Below are positions 7,696 through 16,665 of a stretch of DNA of 64,000 nt, piece by piece. Where the stretch lies: NCBI RefSeq assembly GCF_003590335.1, contig NZ_MIET01000042.1, positions 1 to 64,000 on the forward strand, in the 5' to 3' direction. The stretch is from Pseudoalteromonas sp. MSK9-3. Lineage in GTDB: Bacteria > Pseudomonadota > Gammaproteobacteria > Enterobacterales > Alteromonadaceae. Every line of letters begins with the position of its first letter. Position 1 is the first letter of the stretch. The notes under the pieces were generated by a model. It ran no database searches and had not been told where the DNA came from. It saw only the letters and a list, made by a program, of their open reading frames with translations. A program made the position numbers and the translations under genes.

Positions 7696-8796
7696 ATGAG
7701 TTATTCTTTATCTTGGTTACACCAAAATACCGGCGCGAATACCACCGCGATATTAGTGCCATTTTTCAATGAAGCGGGCGACAGCGAACATTTTAAACAG
7801 CGCCTTGCTTATTTTGATGAGTTGGCAAATTCGTTGCCAGAACAAGTTGATATTATTCTCATTGATGATGGGTCAAATGATGCGCCGGCAAATTATGTAC
7901 AGCAAAGTTATAGGCGCTTGAGTGTTGCTCAAGTAAGCCCGAACGGGCAAAAGATTGGTGCTTTACAGCGCACTATCGATGAGTTGAGCCACGACTATAT
8001 TATTTTTACTGACTTTGATACTGAGCTTGAAAACTTAGCGTGTTTAGAGCAAACGTATGAAAAGTTAGCCGCGGATGATAACTGCATGGGCTGTTATTTT
8101 AAAATGATGCCGATTGCTAATCGAAAACCGGTGGTGCAGTTTCAAGTACTAGAATATGCCTTAGAGCGTGCCGCGTATCATTTTAACGCCCATGAAGGCA
8201 GTGTGCCCATTATGCCTGGCGCGGGCTGTTTGTATAAGCGACCTATCATTAAAGCGTTATTGGCTCAGCACAGTGGGCTTCGCAGTGGTGAAGACCGAGA
8301 AACCTGTTTATTGGGTATAGAGCAAGGTTACACGGTTTTTTACGAGTCAGATGTGGTTGCTATGACGGCACCGCCACAATCTTTTTGGGCGCTCTACCAA
8401 CAAAGAGTGCGTTGGTCGCGTGGTTTTATTGAAGTGGCCATAAATAAAAGTGACTTTTATAAACAACAAATGCGCAGCAAAACCATTCTTGGGCGTCGCC
8501 ATTTACTCGATATTATTTCGGTGAGTACCTTCTTAATTGCTCCCTTGTTATTGCTACTGATGTTTAATGTGAGCGACACCGTAGGATGGTGGCTTTTGGC
8601 TATATGGAGCGCAATTGGTATCGCTGAAACCTATTCAGTATACCGGGTAGCCAAGCAAGAATTTAAACAAATCCCGCAGCACCGCTGGCAATTACTATTG
8701 ATGCCATTTGCGCGTTTGATGTTGGAGGTGCCCACTTGGTGGAGCGTGACCAGCACTATGGTTTGGCAGCGGCTTCGTCGTGGGAGGGTATCATGA
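7696..8796 (+). CDS. Membrane GT2 glycosyltransferase with QxxRW motif
   Basis: 366 residues. The GT-A domain has VPFFNEA, IILIDDGSND, FTDFDTE as DxD, a GSGEDRE-like acid pair at RSGEDRETCL and QQRVRW, the QxxRW motif of processive or polymer-type GT2 enzymes such as NodC, hyaluronan synthase and cellulose synthase relatives. After it come hydrophobic helices (about 272-292, 298-316 and an amphipathic end), so the enzyme is attached to the inner membrane. The short membrane domain is compatible with transfer to a lipid-linked acceptor rather than a true secretory polymerase. It begins 12 bases after the ABC transporter and overlaps the next gene by ATGA. Confidence 0.87.
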   Translation: MSYSLSWLHQNTGANTTAILVPFFNEAGDSEHFKQRLAYFDELANSLPEQVDIILIDDGSNDAPANYVQQSYRRLSVAQVSPNGQKIGALQRTIDELSHDYIIFTDFDTELENLACLEQTYEKLAADDNCMGCYFKMMPIANRKPVVQFQVLEYALERAAYHFNAHEGSVPIMPGAGCLYKRPIIKALLAQHSGLRSGEDRETCLLGIEQGYTVFYESDVVAMTAPPQSFWALYQQRVRWSRGFIEVAINKSDFYKQQMRSKTILGRRHLLDIISVSTFLIAPLLLLLMFNVSDTVGWWLLAIWSAIGIAETYSVYRVAKQEFKQIPQHRWQLLLMPFARLMLEVPTWWSVTSTMVWQRLRRGRVS

Positions 8797-9533
8797 GTGA
8801 GCATCTAGCTGTGACTGAGTTGAGCCCTGCGGCAGGGGAGTATGATTGTGTTTATAGCTTAGGCATGGACTGCCGGCCTCGTCATATTATGAAACATCTT
8901 GACTTAAAAAGTCGACGAGGCCCATTTGATTGGATTGGCGGTCGCTCAGTGGCGGCGTTAATAGAGGCGCTGCAGAGCCAATGTCAGCATGTGCTCACAA
9001 AAGAGCACTTAGAACCTTACGATACCTTATGCCAAGAATACAAAAAGTATTGGGATCCGGTGTCACAGTTTTTATCAACCCATGACTTTGCGCTAATCGA
9101 TGGTGACTTAGAGCGAGAGTACCCGGCATTTAGGGCTAAGTTTGATGGGATCAGTGCGCGATTTTTCACTCATATTAAGCATAGTAAACGGGTGCTGTTT
9201 TTTTTAAGCGTTGGAATGGAAAATCATCCTGATTTTGAACCTGAGTCGATAGCCGAACTGGTGGTGTTGCTACCAAAATTACAACGCTGTTTGACCGCTT
9301 TATGCGCCGGTGAAGCCACCTTGTTAGTTGCCACATATTATGAAGAGTTGGCACAGTCTGTTATGCCGAATATTCACTTTGCAATTAAACACAGCTTTAC
9401 GACGGATACACCCTGGATGGAAGGGGCTGAATACCAATTATGGGAAAGCATGTTAGCAGGTGTGTGTGTGCCGCAAGATAACACGCAAAACCTTTTTGGC
9501 TCAGCGTTTAGCCATTGTGATAACAGCGGCTGA
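8793..9533 (+). CDS. DUF1796-family putative papain-like cysteine peptidase
   Basis: 246 residues from the ATG at 8793, chosen because GGGAGG precedes it and ATGA overlaps the previous stop. The N-terminal signature YSLGMDCRPRHIM followed by RRGPFDWIGG matches the DUF1796 pattern (SLG.xC, later PFDW); Cys27 is the likely nucleophile of the annotated peptidase-like fold, and the late His/Asp partners cannot be assigned with certainty. Family members occur in capsule and natural-product clusters and no reaction has been established to my knowledge. Here it could act as a transferase or cleave a peptide/thioester; with an NRPS that has no thioesterase, product release is an attractive but untested idea. 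Confidence 0.75.
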   Translation: MSEHLAVTELSPAAGEYDCVYSLGMDCRPRHIMKHLDLKSRRGPFDWIGGRSVAALIEALQSQCQHVLTKEHLEPYDTLCQEYKKYWDPVSQFLSTHDFALIDGDLEREYPAFRAKFDGISARFFTHIKHSKRVLFFLSVGMENHPDFEPESIAELVVLLPKLQRCLTALCAGEATLLVATYYEELAQSVMPNIHFAIKHSFTTDTPWMEGAEYQLWESMLAGVCVPQDNTQNLFGSAFSHCDNSG

Positions 9534-9596
9534 GCAAGTCTTCAGTCTACAGGCAGTTTTTAATCAGATTTTTCAAGGAAAATAGGGATAGTAAGT

Positions 9597-11360
9597 ATGA
9601 AAAGTGATAATGCACCACTGGTGATTTTAGGCATAAACGGCGTGTATCATGAGTCGTCAGCAGCAATCGTGATTGATGGTAAAACACAATTTGCCATAGA
9701 AGAAGAGCGTTTGAATCGTGTTAAACATGCCAAGCCCGCAGGGCTAGATAACCCGCATGTGTTGCCCCACAACGCCATTGCGCAGTGTTTGAAGTTTGCT
9801 GATATTACCTTACAAGAAGTAGACATCATTGCATTTTCGTTTAACCCTGCAAAACGCCTAGCCAAGCACCGTAATTTGGTTGAGCCTAGTGAGCCCGGTA
9901 GCTGGGGCACCGCTACGGCTGAACGCGCTTATTTTGAAAAGTTGATGACGGTTCCGCGCCAACTTGCTGAGCAAGGGTTTGCCGGGCAATTTATGTGGGT
10001 AGATCATGAAATGGCCCATGCTGCATCGGCATTTTACCCTAGCCCCTATGAACAAAGTGCGATAATTTCAATCGACGGCATTGGCGAGTTTGAATCGGCC
10101 TCAATAGGGTATGCGCAAGGCAATAACATTCAATTTACCCACCATATAGACTATCCAAATTCGATTGGTTTTTTATGGGAAAAAATGGCCAAGTATTTAG
10201 GCTTTTCTGAATACGATGCCTGTAAAGTGATGAGTGTAGGGTCGTTTGGCGACAGCGCTCGTTATAAGTCACAAATGCAAACGTTACTTTACCCAGAAGG
10301 GTTTGGCTTTGCGGTCGATGCCGACAAACTGTGTTTTAGATTAGAAGATTACAGCCAGTTAGAAGTACTTTTTAACGTAGCTCAACGTGACATGCATGAC
10401 CCACTTTTGCCTGTACACCATGATATTGCCGCAGCACTGCAAAGTGTGACCAGTGATATTCTTTTACATTTAGCGCAATCAGCACATGAATTAACGGGCA
10501 GCAACAATTTATGCATGGCAGGTGGCGTGGCACTAAACTGCGTGGCGAATACGCGATTATTTGAAGATGGCCCGTTCGAAAATTTATACATTCAACCGGC
10601 TGCAAACGACGCTGGAACCGCTCTAGGTGCCGCTTTATGGGCCTATCATAGTGTGTTGCAACCAAATACACGAGTAGCACAGCCGGAACATACTTATTTA
10701 GGTGCACGTTTTAGCGACGAAGAAATACTCGCCGTGCTTGATAATGCCGAGGTGTCTTATACCAAGCACGACAATTTAGCCGAGCAGGTTGCGCCATTAT
10801 TAGCGCAAGGCAAAGTGGTGGGCTGGTTCCAAGACGCCATGGAGTTTGGCCCAAGAGCCCTGGGTAATCGATCTTTATTGGCCGATCCGCGCGACCCAGA
10901 AATGGTAAAGCGCTTAAATCGGTTAGTAAAACACCGTGAAGATCACCGGCCTTTTTGCCCTTCAGTGTTAACGGAGTATGCCGATCAGTGGTTTGATATT
11001 AAAAAAGTTGCAGAAGCATCTCGATATATGTTGATGGCATACCCCGCCAATAGCCAATTAAAAGACCAAATTCCAGCCGTGGTGCATGTGGATGGCACAT
11101 CGCGTATTCAGCGCGTCGATAAGGTCAGTAACGCCAAGTACCATGCGTTGATAAGCGAATTTAATCGCCTCACGGGTGTACCCATGCTCCTTAATACGTC
11201 ATTTAACGACCGAGAGCCTATTGTGTGCACGCCGCAAAATGCTGTGAATACATTGATGCGGACCAAAATTGACTATTTAGCGATTGGGTCATATTTGGTA
11301 GTGAGTGAGTCGAAAGCGCGTGAGGCCGACGTAACAGCGGCACAAAGCGTTGAAATTTAA
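9597..11360 (+). CDS. NodU/CmcH-family O-carbamoyltransferase
   Basis: 587 residues, the usual size. The N-terminal domain starts with ILGINGVYHESSAAIV and contains the metal-binding DHEMAHAASAFY motif and the SIDGIGE strand; the kinase-like middle has GGVALNCVAN; the C-terminal YrdC-like domain has WFQDAMEFGPRALGNRS and RPFCPSVL. In TobZ and relatives such proteins make carbamoyl adenylate from carbamoyl phosphate and ATP and pass the carbamoyl group to a sugar or alcohol hydroxyl. All landmark motifs are present, so it should be active. A 63-base gap with an RBS separates it from the DUF1796 gene. The acceptor is presumably a sugar placed by the cluster's glycosyltransferases. Confidence 0.93.
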   Translation: MKSDNAPLVILGINGVYHESSAAIVIDGKTQFAIEEERLNRVKHAKPAGLDNPHVLPHNAIAQCLKFADITLQEVDIIAFSFNPAKRLAKHRNLVEPSEPGSWGTATAERAYFEKLMTVPRQLAEQGFAGQFMWVDHEMAHAASAFYPSPYEQSAIISIDGIGEFESASIGYAQGNNIQFTHHIDYPNSIGFLWEKMAKYLGFSEYDACKVMSVGSFGDSARYKSQMQTLLYPEGFGFAVDADKLCFRLEDYSQLEVLFNVAQRDMHDPLLPVHHDIAAALQSVTSDILLHLAQSAHELTGSNNLCMAGGVALNCVANTRLFEDGPFENLYIQPAANDAGTALGAALWAYHSVLQPNTRVAQPEHTYLGARFSDEEILAVLDNAEVSYTKHDNLAEQVAPLLAQGKVVGWFQDAMEFGPRALGNRSLLADPRDPEMVKRLNRLVKHREDHRPFCPSVLTEYADQWFDIKKVAEASRYMLMAYPANSQLKDQIPAVVHVDGTSRIQRVDKVSNAKYHALISEFNRLTGVPMLLNTSFNDREPIVCTPQNAVNTLMRTKIDYLAIGSYLVVSESKAREADVTAAQSVEI

Positions 11361-11462
11361 CGATGTGGGTGACTTGTAAAAGTGACCCATTTTTTAGGCC
11401 GGATAAACCGCGCGTTGTTTGTCTGGCGATGATGAAATTGTATTGTTCTGAGTAGAAGTATT

Positions 11463-14400
11463 ATGCCTAAAATGTCAAAGCAGCCCGAGCATCCTAGTGA
11501 GGTCAATCACCGCCATGTAACACTTGATCAGTTGGTGTTAGATATTATGACGCAAAACCCAAATGGCCTAGCGATAGTGAGCCAGCGATGGCAGTTTAGC
11601 TTTGCACATTTAAGGCAGCAAGTTGCACAATGCTTGAGGTTAATGGATGACAATTTGGTGTGCCATACTCGCCCAATTGGCATTTATAGCAATGATAAGC
11701 GGGTTGTTTTGGCAAGTATGCTGGCCTGCATTATCCGTCGTACGCCGTTTGTCTGTTTAGACCCAAGCTTTCCGCAATTGCGCACTGACTATATGTTAGA
11801 ACATAGTCGAGCTGGCTGGGTATTGACTGACTGTCAGCATTTGACCTTTAGTGCGCCCAGTTTGTATGTGCCGATCACGGAGCCTGACAAAGATCATGAT
11901 AGTTTGTCGTGCTTAGTGGGGCAGAATATTGCGTGGGGACGGCATCAGCATGATTACAAATACCAAAATGAAGCGGACTTGGTCGCCTACATTGTGTATA
12001 CCTCAGGCACGACCGGGCAGCCCAAAGGCATTGAAATATCTCGGGCGAGCTTAGCGCACAAACTAGAATTCGCACGTAACTTTTATTCTCTGAGTGAGTC
12101 AGACCGTTCATTATGTATGGTGTCGTGCTGTACAGATACCTTTATTCAGCAATGCATGATGACGTTACTCGGAGGGGCCAGCTTGCACTTTAGTGACCGC
12201 TCTTTGGTTGACCCAGAAGACTTTGTACAGTTTTGTCAGTTGCACCATATTACGTTTACCGATCTAGCCCCTAGCTTTTGCTTATCGTTATTAAGTGATG
12301 AACGCGCCACCATGTGGTGGCAGTATTTATCACTTAAAATATTGGTGCTCGGTGGTGAAGAACTTAACCTCAGTATTGTTAAAAAGTGGCATACGCTGGG
12401 CTTGTTTACTCGGTGTCGTTTGGTGAATGAGTACGGGCCCTCTGAGGCGACAATTACTTCTGCAATTCATGAAGTACAGCCTGATGACAGGCATTTAAAC
12501 CGTATTCCAATTGGCCATGCTGTGGGTGATAGTCAGTTACTTGTGCTTGATAAGGCTGGGCAACCGGCTAGTGAAGGAGAGTTATACATTGGCGGTACCG
12601 GGCTTGCGATTGGGTATTTACATGATGAGGCTAAAACCCAAGAAAAATTTGTTGAACTTCCCAGTGGTAATGGCTTTACGCGGTACTATCGAACGGGTGA
12701 TTTGGTTAAGCAAGATAATACAGGTTGCTTAACGTTTTTAGGCCGATTCGATAATCAAGTACAAATCATGGGGCAACGTATTGAGCTAGACGGCATTGAG
12801 GCGGTGCTTGAGAAGTACCCACAAGTAACGTTGAGTGCGGTTATTTGCTTTGAAAGCCAACTTATTGCTTATGTAACCTGTGCCACCGAATTAGACCATG
12901 CGCAACTGCGAGCGCATTTACACGCTCAGTTACCTGCGTACATGCAGCCAAACCTCATAGAAGAGTTGCATGATTTACCTCTGACACCCATAGGTAAAAT
13001 CGATAAAAAAGCATTGTATGCCAAGTATGAACAATTGGCAGACGCACGGCGTACTCTGGAACAATTGGCGCAAGAACACCAGCCAAATACGGTATTGAGT
13101 GCAATTGCGGGTGTGTTAAATATTCCCATAGCAGAACTCAATACATCGCGCAGCTTTAGAGACAACGGCGGCGACTCACTGCGAGCATTAGCAGTACAGG
13201 CGCGCTGCAAACACAGTGATGTGCCGGTAAAAATATGGCAATTGCTGTCTGACTCACCATTAGGCTCATTACCACAAGCGCACTCGGAGCAGCAACACAG
13301 TAAATTTGATAGCGCACTACTCAATTACGCCCTGCCCAATAAACTTTCTATGATTGAAAACCCAGAATTGGCTAAATGGTTAGTGACCTTCAGTTTGTAT
13401 TGCGTACAGGCGTTTGAGGTAAAAAAAATCACCACCGTATTGAACATACTGCTGCGTAAATACCCAAGCTTAAGATTGTGTTTTAACACACACCCTGAGC
13501 CATCTCAGCAGCTCACTTCGTTTACGCAAGTGGGATATCATTCATTAGATTGTGAAAGCGACACTGAATTTAAAACCTTAGTCACACAACGCTTTAGTGC
13601 ACACGTTGCGCAAATGGGCGTTAGCGATAATTTGTTGACTGTGCAGGTGTTTGATAGTGCATTTGGGCAATATATTTGCTTTGCGATTAATCATATGCTG
13701 GTGGATGATGTGAGCTTAGCGCAGCTATCGAGCGATATGATGGTGCTGCTGCATTCGCCAGAACAATTTTGTCGAAAAACCGATTTAGGGTTATTTCATT
13801 GGCAAAAACAGTTACATGATATTGCGCTAGAAGGCGGCTTTAATGACCAAGCTGATTACTGGCTTAATGCCCTTGATCATGCATCGGTGTTTTTTGCGCA
13901 GCTAAATGGTCGAATTGAGCAAAATACCCGCAGCGCGCAGTATGTAGCTAAAAAAACGGTATTTTCAGCCACTCAAATGGCCGACATTCGTACGCAATTA
14001 GCAGCGCAAGGAGTAAACATTGTACATGGCGTGTATGCGGCATTAGCCGAGACTTTTTATTGGTTAACCGGAGAAAGTGAGCTGTTGTTATCACAAGATG
14101 TACATGGGCGTACTTACCAAGCAGGGTGTGTGGATGTTAGCCAATCAGTTGGGTGGTTTGCTAACAGTGTGCCGTTGTTAATTACGCGCCACGCAAACCC
14201 TTCATTACAGCTAACACAGGCAAAGCAAGATGTGGCGCAGTTACCAAATGGCGGCCATAGCTTTTTACAGCTCCTTTATTTTGCCCAGCATCACACCTTG
14301 GCGGAAAAAATAAAAACAGCACGGCCTTATGTACATGTGGTATATGAAAACAATGCCTTGTTTAATCTCGACACGCTATTTGAATCAGCCCGCCTTGGGA

Positions 14401-14597
14401 TCAGCGCGGATAAGTTGCTTGACGAGCTGATGTTATCGCCTGATGAGGTGTTGTATCACTTAGTACAAGTGACAATCACTGAATGTGAAAATGCAGGTTT
14501 GAGTATCAGTTTTAAAGCGTCAAAACATATTTTAAATGAGCAGATCATTGAGCGCATGTTACATAATACCGTGGCTGCACTGACGAAATTGGTGTAG
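11463..14597 (+). CDS. Nonribosomal peptide synthetase, single A-T-C module without thioesterase
   Basis: 1044 residues. Adenylation domain about 20-515: YTSGTTGQPKG (179-189), NEYGPSEAT, YRTGDL, GRFDNQVQIMGQRIE and the final catalytic Lys in GKIDKK. Carrier domain about 540-600 with the phosphopantetheine serine in NGGDSLRAL (Ser572). Condensation domain about 618-1044 with NHMLVDD (743-749) in place of HHxxxDG; the second, catalytic His is kept, and SVGWFANSVPL is present. My hand alignment to GrsA gives specificity positions D-T-Q-D-V-G-E-I-T plus Lys; a polar amino acid is plausible but the code is not one I can assign. No thioesterase or reductase follows. The A-T-C order suggests the loaded amino acid is passed to a soluble or carrier-bound amine or hydroxyl. 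It is the last gene of the block. Confidence 0.93.
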   Translation: MPKMSKQPEHPSEVNHRHVTLDQLVLDIMTQNPNGLAIVSQRWQFSFAHLRQQVAQCLRLMDDNLVCHTRPIGIYSNDKRVVLASMLACIIRRTPFVCLDPSFPQLRTDYMLEHSRAGWVLTDCQHLTFSAPSLYVPITEPDKDHDSLSCLVGQNIAWGRHQHDYKYQNEADLVAYIVYTSGTTGQPKGIEISRASLAHKLEFARNFYSLSESDRSLCMVSCCTDTFIQQCMMTLLGGASLHFSDRSLVDPEDFVQFCQLHHITFTDLAPSFCLSLLSDERATMWWQYLSLKILVLGGEELNLSIVKKWHTLGLFTRCRLVNEYGPSEATITSAIHEVQPDDRHLNRIPIGHAVGDSQLLVLDKAGQPASEGELYIGGTGLAIGYLHDEAKTQEKFVELPSGNGFTRYYRTGDLVKQDNTGCLTFLGRFDNQVQIMGQRIELDGIEAVLEKYPQVTLSAVICFESQLIAYVTCATELDHAQLRAHLHAQLPAYMQPNLIEELHDLPLTPIGKIDKKALYAKYEQLADARRTLEQLAQEHQPNTVLSAIAGVLNIPIAELNTSRSFRDNGGDSLRALAVQARCKHSDVPVKIWQLLSDSPLGSLPQAHSEQQHSKFDSALLNYALPNKLSMIENPELAKWLVTFSLYCVQAFEVKKITTVLNILLRKYPSLRLCFNTHPEPSQQLTSFTQVGYHSLDCESDTEFKTLVTQRFSAHVAQMGVSDNLLTVQVFDSAFGQYICFAINHMLVDDVSLAQLSSDMMVLLHSPEQFCRKTDLGLFHWQKQLHDIALEGGFNDQADYWLNALDHASVFFAQLNGRIEQNTRSAQYVAKKTVFSATQMADIRTQLAAQGVNIVHGVYAALAETFYWLTGESELLLSQDVHGRTYQAGCVDVSQSVGWFANSVPLLITRHANPSLQLTQAKQDVAQLPNGGHSFLQLLYFAQHHTLAEKIKTARPYVHVVYENNALFNLDTLFESARLGISADKLLDELMLSPDEVLYHLVQVTITECENAGLSISFKASKHILNEQIIERMLHNTVAALTKLV

Positions 14598-14801
14598 TTG
14601 AGGGGGGATGTGTTTATTGTGTTGTATTGTGTTGGCTCGTTGAGAAATTGTAGCGAGATAGGCGGCGTATAGTTGTGAGTTTTTATTTTAGGGATATAGG
14701 GTGGGCGTTCACCTGCAAAAAATGGCCCGTGGTTACGGCTAAAACTGATAGATAGTTGTTTTAAATTGCAGTGATACGGTATTGGTATCGAGTAGGCCTC
14801 A
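14598..14801. other. Gap between NRPS gene and integrase remnant
   Basis: About 200 bases with G/T-rich sequence just after the NRPS stop. I see no strong terminator and no gene. It is the junction between the biosynthetic operon and the accessory zone. Confidence 0.4.
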
Positions 14802-15020
14802 TTAAAAAAGTGCCGATAATGGACTCGTGACACAGTTAGCACCGCGTTCTAAAACATGGGTGTAAATCTGTGTGGTTTTTACATCACTATGACCTAGCTG
14901 TTCCTGTACAGTTCTAATATCAGCACCACTTTGTAGTAAATGGGTTGCAAAAGAGTGCCTCAATGTATGGCAGCTAACATTTTTGGTGATTAGTGCTGTT
15001 TTAGCTGCGCTTTTAATGGC
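14802..15020 (-). pseudogene. intI: Integron integrase (IntI) C-terminal remnant
   Basis: Reading the minus strand gives 72 residues including CHTLRHSFATHLLQSG, RTVQEQLGHSDVKTTQIY and the end GANCVTSPLSALF followed by a stop. The HxLRH box, the LGH and the tyrosine nucleophile (TTQIYTHVL) are those of tyrosine recombinases, and the THVLxRG...SPL ending is typical of integron integrases. Upstream of 15020 the frame is broken (an in-frame stop and an apparent shift near PTTF), and the N-terminal catalytic part with the first Arg is missing. It is therefore inactive. Transcription to the left with gene cassettes to the right is the normal integron layout. Confidence 0.82.
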
Positions 15021-15130
15021 CTTTCGTCAGCTCCTAAAATGTAGTTGGTCGCGCATTTACATTAGTAGAAACTGAGAAGTGTCTTATTTTTATCTAGTTT
15101 TTATACGTGGTGCACTTGCATGTTGAATTC

Positions 15131-15181
15131 GGGTCTGATCATACAGACCCAGAGAAATTCAATGATTTAGGAAACAACGCG
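15131..15181. repeat. Hairpin plus solitary IS inverted-repeat end
   Basis: GGGTCTG / CAGACCC (15131-15150) forms a 7-bp hairpin with a 6-base loop. Right after it, 15155-15181 reads in reverse complement as GCGTTGTTTCCTAAAT, the left terminal repeat of the IS5-family element at 29363. This is a solo IS end in the region where attI would be expected. Confidence 0.55.
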
Positions 15182-15273
15182 ATATTAGCTTAAATTTAGG
15201 TAATTGTGGACACAAGGGTGGCATTCATGTAGGTTGTCCCTGTAAAGATAACATTAAATATAAGGAATATGAA

Positions 15274-15696
15274 ATGTTGAATAAAAAAGTGGTACTGTTT
15301 GCCTTATTGTCTTCGTGTGCTTCAGTACAAGCTAGTAGTGGGTATTGGCAAGAGACAACTGTTTGTGATTATAAAATAATACAAGTTCAAGAAAAGTTCA
15401 CCCAGTGCTCTTGGGGAGGCCAACTCAATGGTTTTGCAGGTAATCAGTATTACGATGATGGTTGGGTTGAAGTTACTAAACATTTTAATTCTCATACATC
15501 ATGTGCTAATTCTATCACGCACACAGTAAGAAAAGGCGGAGGGAGCTCAACTCCTGGCTATAGTTTATCTGGAACATTACACTTATTTGAAAGTGAGCTT
15601 GGTTATAATCAAGTTAATAAAAGAGTCAAAGATGAAAACTCTTGTCGGATTGAAAGAGTTTGGATTAGCTGTGATGGCCCTTATACTTGTGAGTAA
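15274..15696 (+). CDS. Small secreted Cys-rich protein, unknown
   Basis: 140 residues with a clear signal peptide (MLNKKVVLFALLSSCASVQA, cleavage near 20-21). The mature part has Cys in TVCDY, TQCSW, TSCAN, NSCRI and two in the last ten residues (SCDGPYTCE), an even number that suggests three disulfides and a periplasmic or extracellular location. The family is not recognised. It is the first gene to the right of the integrase remnant, in the position of a first cassette. The RBS AAGGAA precedes the ATG. Confidence 0.7.
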   Translation: MLNKKVVLFALLSSCASVQASSGYWQETTVCDYKIIQVQEKFTQCSWGGQLNGFAGNQYYDDGWVEVTKHFNSHTSCANSITHTVRKGGGSSTPGYSLSGTLHLFESELGYNQVNKRVKDENSCRIERVWISCDGPYTCE

Positions 15697-15742
15697 ATAA
15701 TTCGTATTAACTCTAGGGTGTGTTGATTTTTCACATTGGTAA

Positions 15743-15871
15743 TCAACACATAATACAAGCCAAAGCGACCATACGTTTATAATTTGCTTTGAGCTTATCG
15801 TACCGAGTTACTATCGCTCGGTACTTCTTTAATTTTTCAAAGGCATTTTCAACTAAATGCCGATACTTATA
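15743..15871 (-). pseudogene. IS5-family (IS427-like) transposase C-terminal fragment
   Basis: The minus strand encodes YKYRHLVENAFEKLKKYRAI, then VTRYDKLKANYKRMVALACIMC and a stop. This YRxxVENAFxxLKxxRxIxTRY pattern, with the catalytic Glu, is the C-terminal end of IS5-family transposases of the IS427 type. It differs from the IS at 29363, so it marks a second IS. The rest of the gene is absent. Confidence 0.75.
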
Positions 15872-15910
15872 TAAACAAAGTTAAAGTGGCATATATGGAC
15901 ACTCCCAGTA

Positions 15911-16044
15911 GACCTTGTTGATCAAATAGCTAACTACTAATCAACTTCTCAGTTTTGGCTCTGTTGCTGATATTTGGGCATACCTAGCCCAGTCATTTTA
16001 TTTATTGCCTTCACTTTAATCATCGTTTCAGTATGTTGGCTATT
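15911..16044 (-). mobile_element. 3' remnant of the IS5-family (IS903-like) element
   Basis: The reverse complement matches 30260-30392 closely: the transposase end (MTGLGMPKYQQQS region), the sequence after the stop, and the right terminal repeat beginning near 15911 (GACCTTGTTGATCAAATAGC). The left part of this copy is missing. It sits inside another repeat: TATGGACACTCCCAG occurs on its left and a related copy resumes on its right. Confidence 0.85.
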
Positions 16045-16072
16045 ATGTTGGCACAGAAACCTTAACTGACAT

Positions 16073-16202
16073 ATATGGACACTCACAGTGTGTCAAACAA
16101 AATTGTGATAGTAGACACCCAACGTAAGTAAAAATTTAGTAGACACCCAACGTAAATCAATTGTCATACGACGTTCAGCATTGACTTTTGAATAGATGTC
16201 AC
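16073..16202. repeat. Fragments of two repeat families
   Basis: 16070-16103 carries the ATATATGGACACTC...GTGTGTCAAACAAAAT repeat also found at 20725 and, degraded, at 24855. GTAGACACCCAACGTAA then occurs twice (16111-16127 and 16139-16155), and 16140-16202 resembles 21729-21789, a small element with CACCCAAC-type ends. These look like ends of decayed insertion sequences. Confidence 0.6.
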
Positions 16203-16665
16203 TTATTGCTAAAAAGAAAAAGTTTGAAGCAGCATCATCATCCCCTGATTAGCCTTGTGAAGTATGCAAAATCGAGGTCTTACGATTTATTCAAATGAAG
16301 AGGCAATGAAATTAGCACGAACGAGTTAGTAACTGAGCTTGCTGAATTAAATCAACGGGTTAACTTGCTTAAGTGTTCGGGCTAGAAAAGAGCGTGTGTG
16401 GTAAAAATATCATTGATAAATCAGCGAAAATTAGTTCTAATGGCAGGATAAAACGTACTGAGTAGTTCAGGGATGGTTTAAGCGCGAAAGATAAGCTGAT
16501 AAAATAGGCGTAAGGCACCTCATGCCACTAAAAGCAAATTCCCATAACATAAATAACATCAACTCTGACACATCGAGCAGTTAGCGGCTCAGTCCAACAA
16601 GCGATTATGCAACATAAACAACGTGCTGCATAAATACTAAATAGTTATATTTTCGGGAGCTCTGT
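16203..16665. other. Decayed sequence between repeats and the DUF2846 gene
   Basis: Short reading-frame scraps (for example one starting MSLIAKKKKFEAASS at 16198) are broken by stops, consistent with a dead transposase or cassette gene that I cannot identify. The end of the region holds a 20-base element at 16628-16647 that recurs at 25106-25125. Confidence 0.4.

Noticed and set aside
10372..10707. Minus-strand reading frames inside the carbamoyltransferase gene and similar frames opposite other large genes
   Set aside because: They mirror strongly supported plus-strand genes, have no RBS and no recognisable motifs.
2490..14597. A nodulation-factor-type (NodC/NodU/NodIJ) cluster
   Set aside because: There is a NodU-like carbamoyltransferase and a QxxRW GT2, but no NodA or NodB deacetylase, and the exporter is PvdE/SyrD-like. 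The NRPS and radical SAM genes do not fit.
14802..15020. A functional phage or integron integrase
   Set aside because: Only the last 72 residues are present and the upstream frame is broken by a stop and a shift.
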